Shown here: positions 43,257 through 43,886 of the stretch, one piece after another
How the letters are laid out: each line of letters begins with the position of its first letter
How positions within the stretch are numbered: the stretch's first letter is position 1
NCBI RefSeq assembly: GCF_000006405.1
Contig: NW_003210458.1
Location: 210,018 to 253,903 of the forward strand
DNA: 43,886 bases
From: Perkinsus marinus ATCC 50983
Lineage: Eukaryota; Perkinsozoa; Perkinsida; Perkinsidae
Direction of reading: 5' to 3'
The notes under the pieces: generated by a model
Databases searched by the model: none
What the model saw: the letters and a program-made list of their open reading frames with translations, nothing else
Told to the model about the DNA's origin: nothing
Position numbers and translations under genes: made by a program

Positions 43257-43886
43257 CTATCTGCGATGAAGTCGTTCAGCTATGGAGTTACCCTTTGGAT
43301 AGTACTCCGAACTTCTCATCAATGTCACTCCAAAATCTTGTAAGGTCTTCCTGACCTCTGGGCCACTGAGATTCCTCGCATTATCGGCTATAATTGTCCC
43401 AGGAGGTCCCAATTTAATAAAGCACCGCATCAACATCGAAGCCACCCAGTACGACGTCATAGAGGGAAGATTTTTCCCATACCAAAAACTTACTGAAGGC
43501 ATCGATGATTGTCAAAAAATGTATCGGGCCATAGGAGACGATATCAATATGCAGTACTTGCCATGGAGCTGTAGCTCGACTCACTTGCTGCATGGGTAGG
43601 ACTGGATCAGGAACTTGATTACGGACGCACTCTGGGCACTTAGCAACCACCTCGTAAGTACGTCTCCACATCCATAGAAGATAACATATTTTGCGGAGTG
43701 TTTCTACCGTAGCCTGAGTATTAGTATGCCCAATAGCATGAGCTTTATTGATAAGCTCTTCCAAACAAGCCGTAGGGATAACCAGTAGTAGTTTACGTGG
43801 GTTTCCAGCCCAGTAAACATGATTGTTGACTAGTCTCAGCTCATGACTAATCTTTGCATACTCTGCTAGGGATGGAGAGGTCGGTC
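43257..43886 (-). mobile_element. Ty3/gypsy retroelement fossil, integrase region, cut by window edge
   Basis: The minus strand encodes the zinc-binding HHCC region (HAIGHTNTQATVETLRK then CPECVRNQ) and the start of the integrase core (VLHIDIVSYGPIHFLTIIDA), with a further core segment (GTIIADNARNLSGPEVRKTL). Integrase last in the polyprotein is the Ty3/gypsy order. The element continues beyond the right edge; its other end was not identified. It is incomplete here and appears decayed; age cannot be judged from this part. Confidence 0.85.

Overview
The window looks like nuclear DNA of a unicellular eukaryote with intron-dense genes. Coding regions break into short exons joined by GT-AG introns of roughly 40-300 bp (one GC-AG), and exon phases can be chained by hand over many exons. 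A Perkinsus-like alveolate would fit the compact introns, mid GC content, tandem transporter family and gypsy-type element. That assignment is inference, not something the sequence proves.

Layout. (1) 1-10299, plus strand: most of one gene of about 30 exons for a long Glu/Lys/Arg-rich coiled-coil protein; its 5' end lies left of the window. One intron holds an 18 x 49-bp minisatellite, and four introns carry copies of one dispersed repeat. (2) 11101-29044, minus strand: five tandem genes (called A to E here) for 12-helix major facilitator superfamily (MFS) transporters with drug/H+ antiporter-type motifs. The right-hand pair, D and E, are a segmental duplication including both flanks. A carries a first exon almost identical to C's and a second exon plus intron almost identical to E's, so gene conversion is at work. 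(3) 30088-37193, plus strand: three intact host genes, namely an unrecognised 213-residue protein with a Lys/Ser-rich tail, a 171-residue HMG-box protein, and a 782-residue class V (PLP-dependent) aminotransferase / cysteine-desulfurase-like enzyme with a C-terminal extension and an overlapping upstream ORF. (4) 37194-43886: repeat-rich and gene-poor, with odd-centred palindromes, a tyrosine-recombinase-element fossil, a minus-strand ORF of unknown function, a GC-rich tandem/inverted repeat, and the integrase end of a Ty3/gypsy element running off the right edge.

I see no operon, CRISPR array or other prokaryotic logic. The most interesting signals concern intron biology: repeat-filled introns in the coiled-coil gene,two short introns made almost entirely of tRNA-like sequence, repeated 48-nt introns, and gene conversion among transporter copies. 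Exon boundaries were assigned by eye from splice consensus, reading frame and paralogue comparison; no transcript or database search was available.
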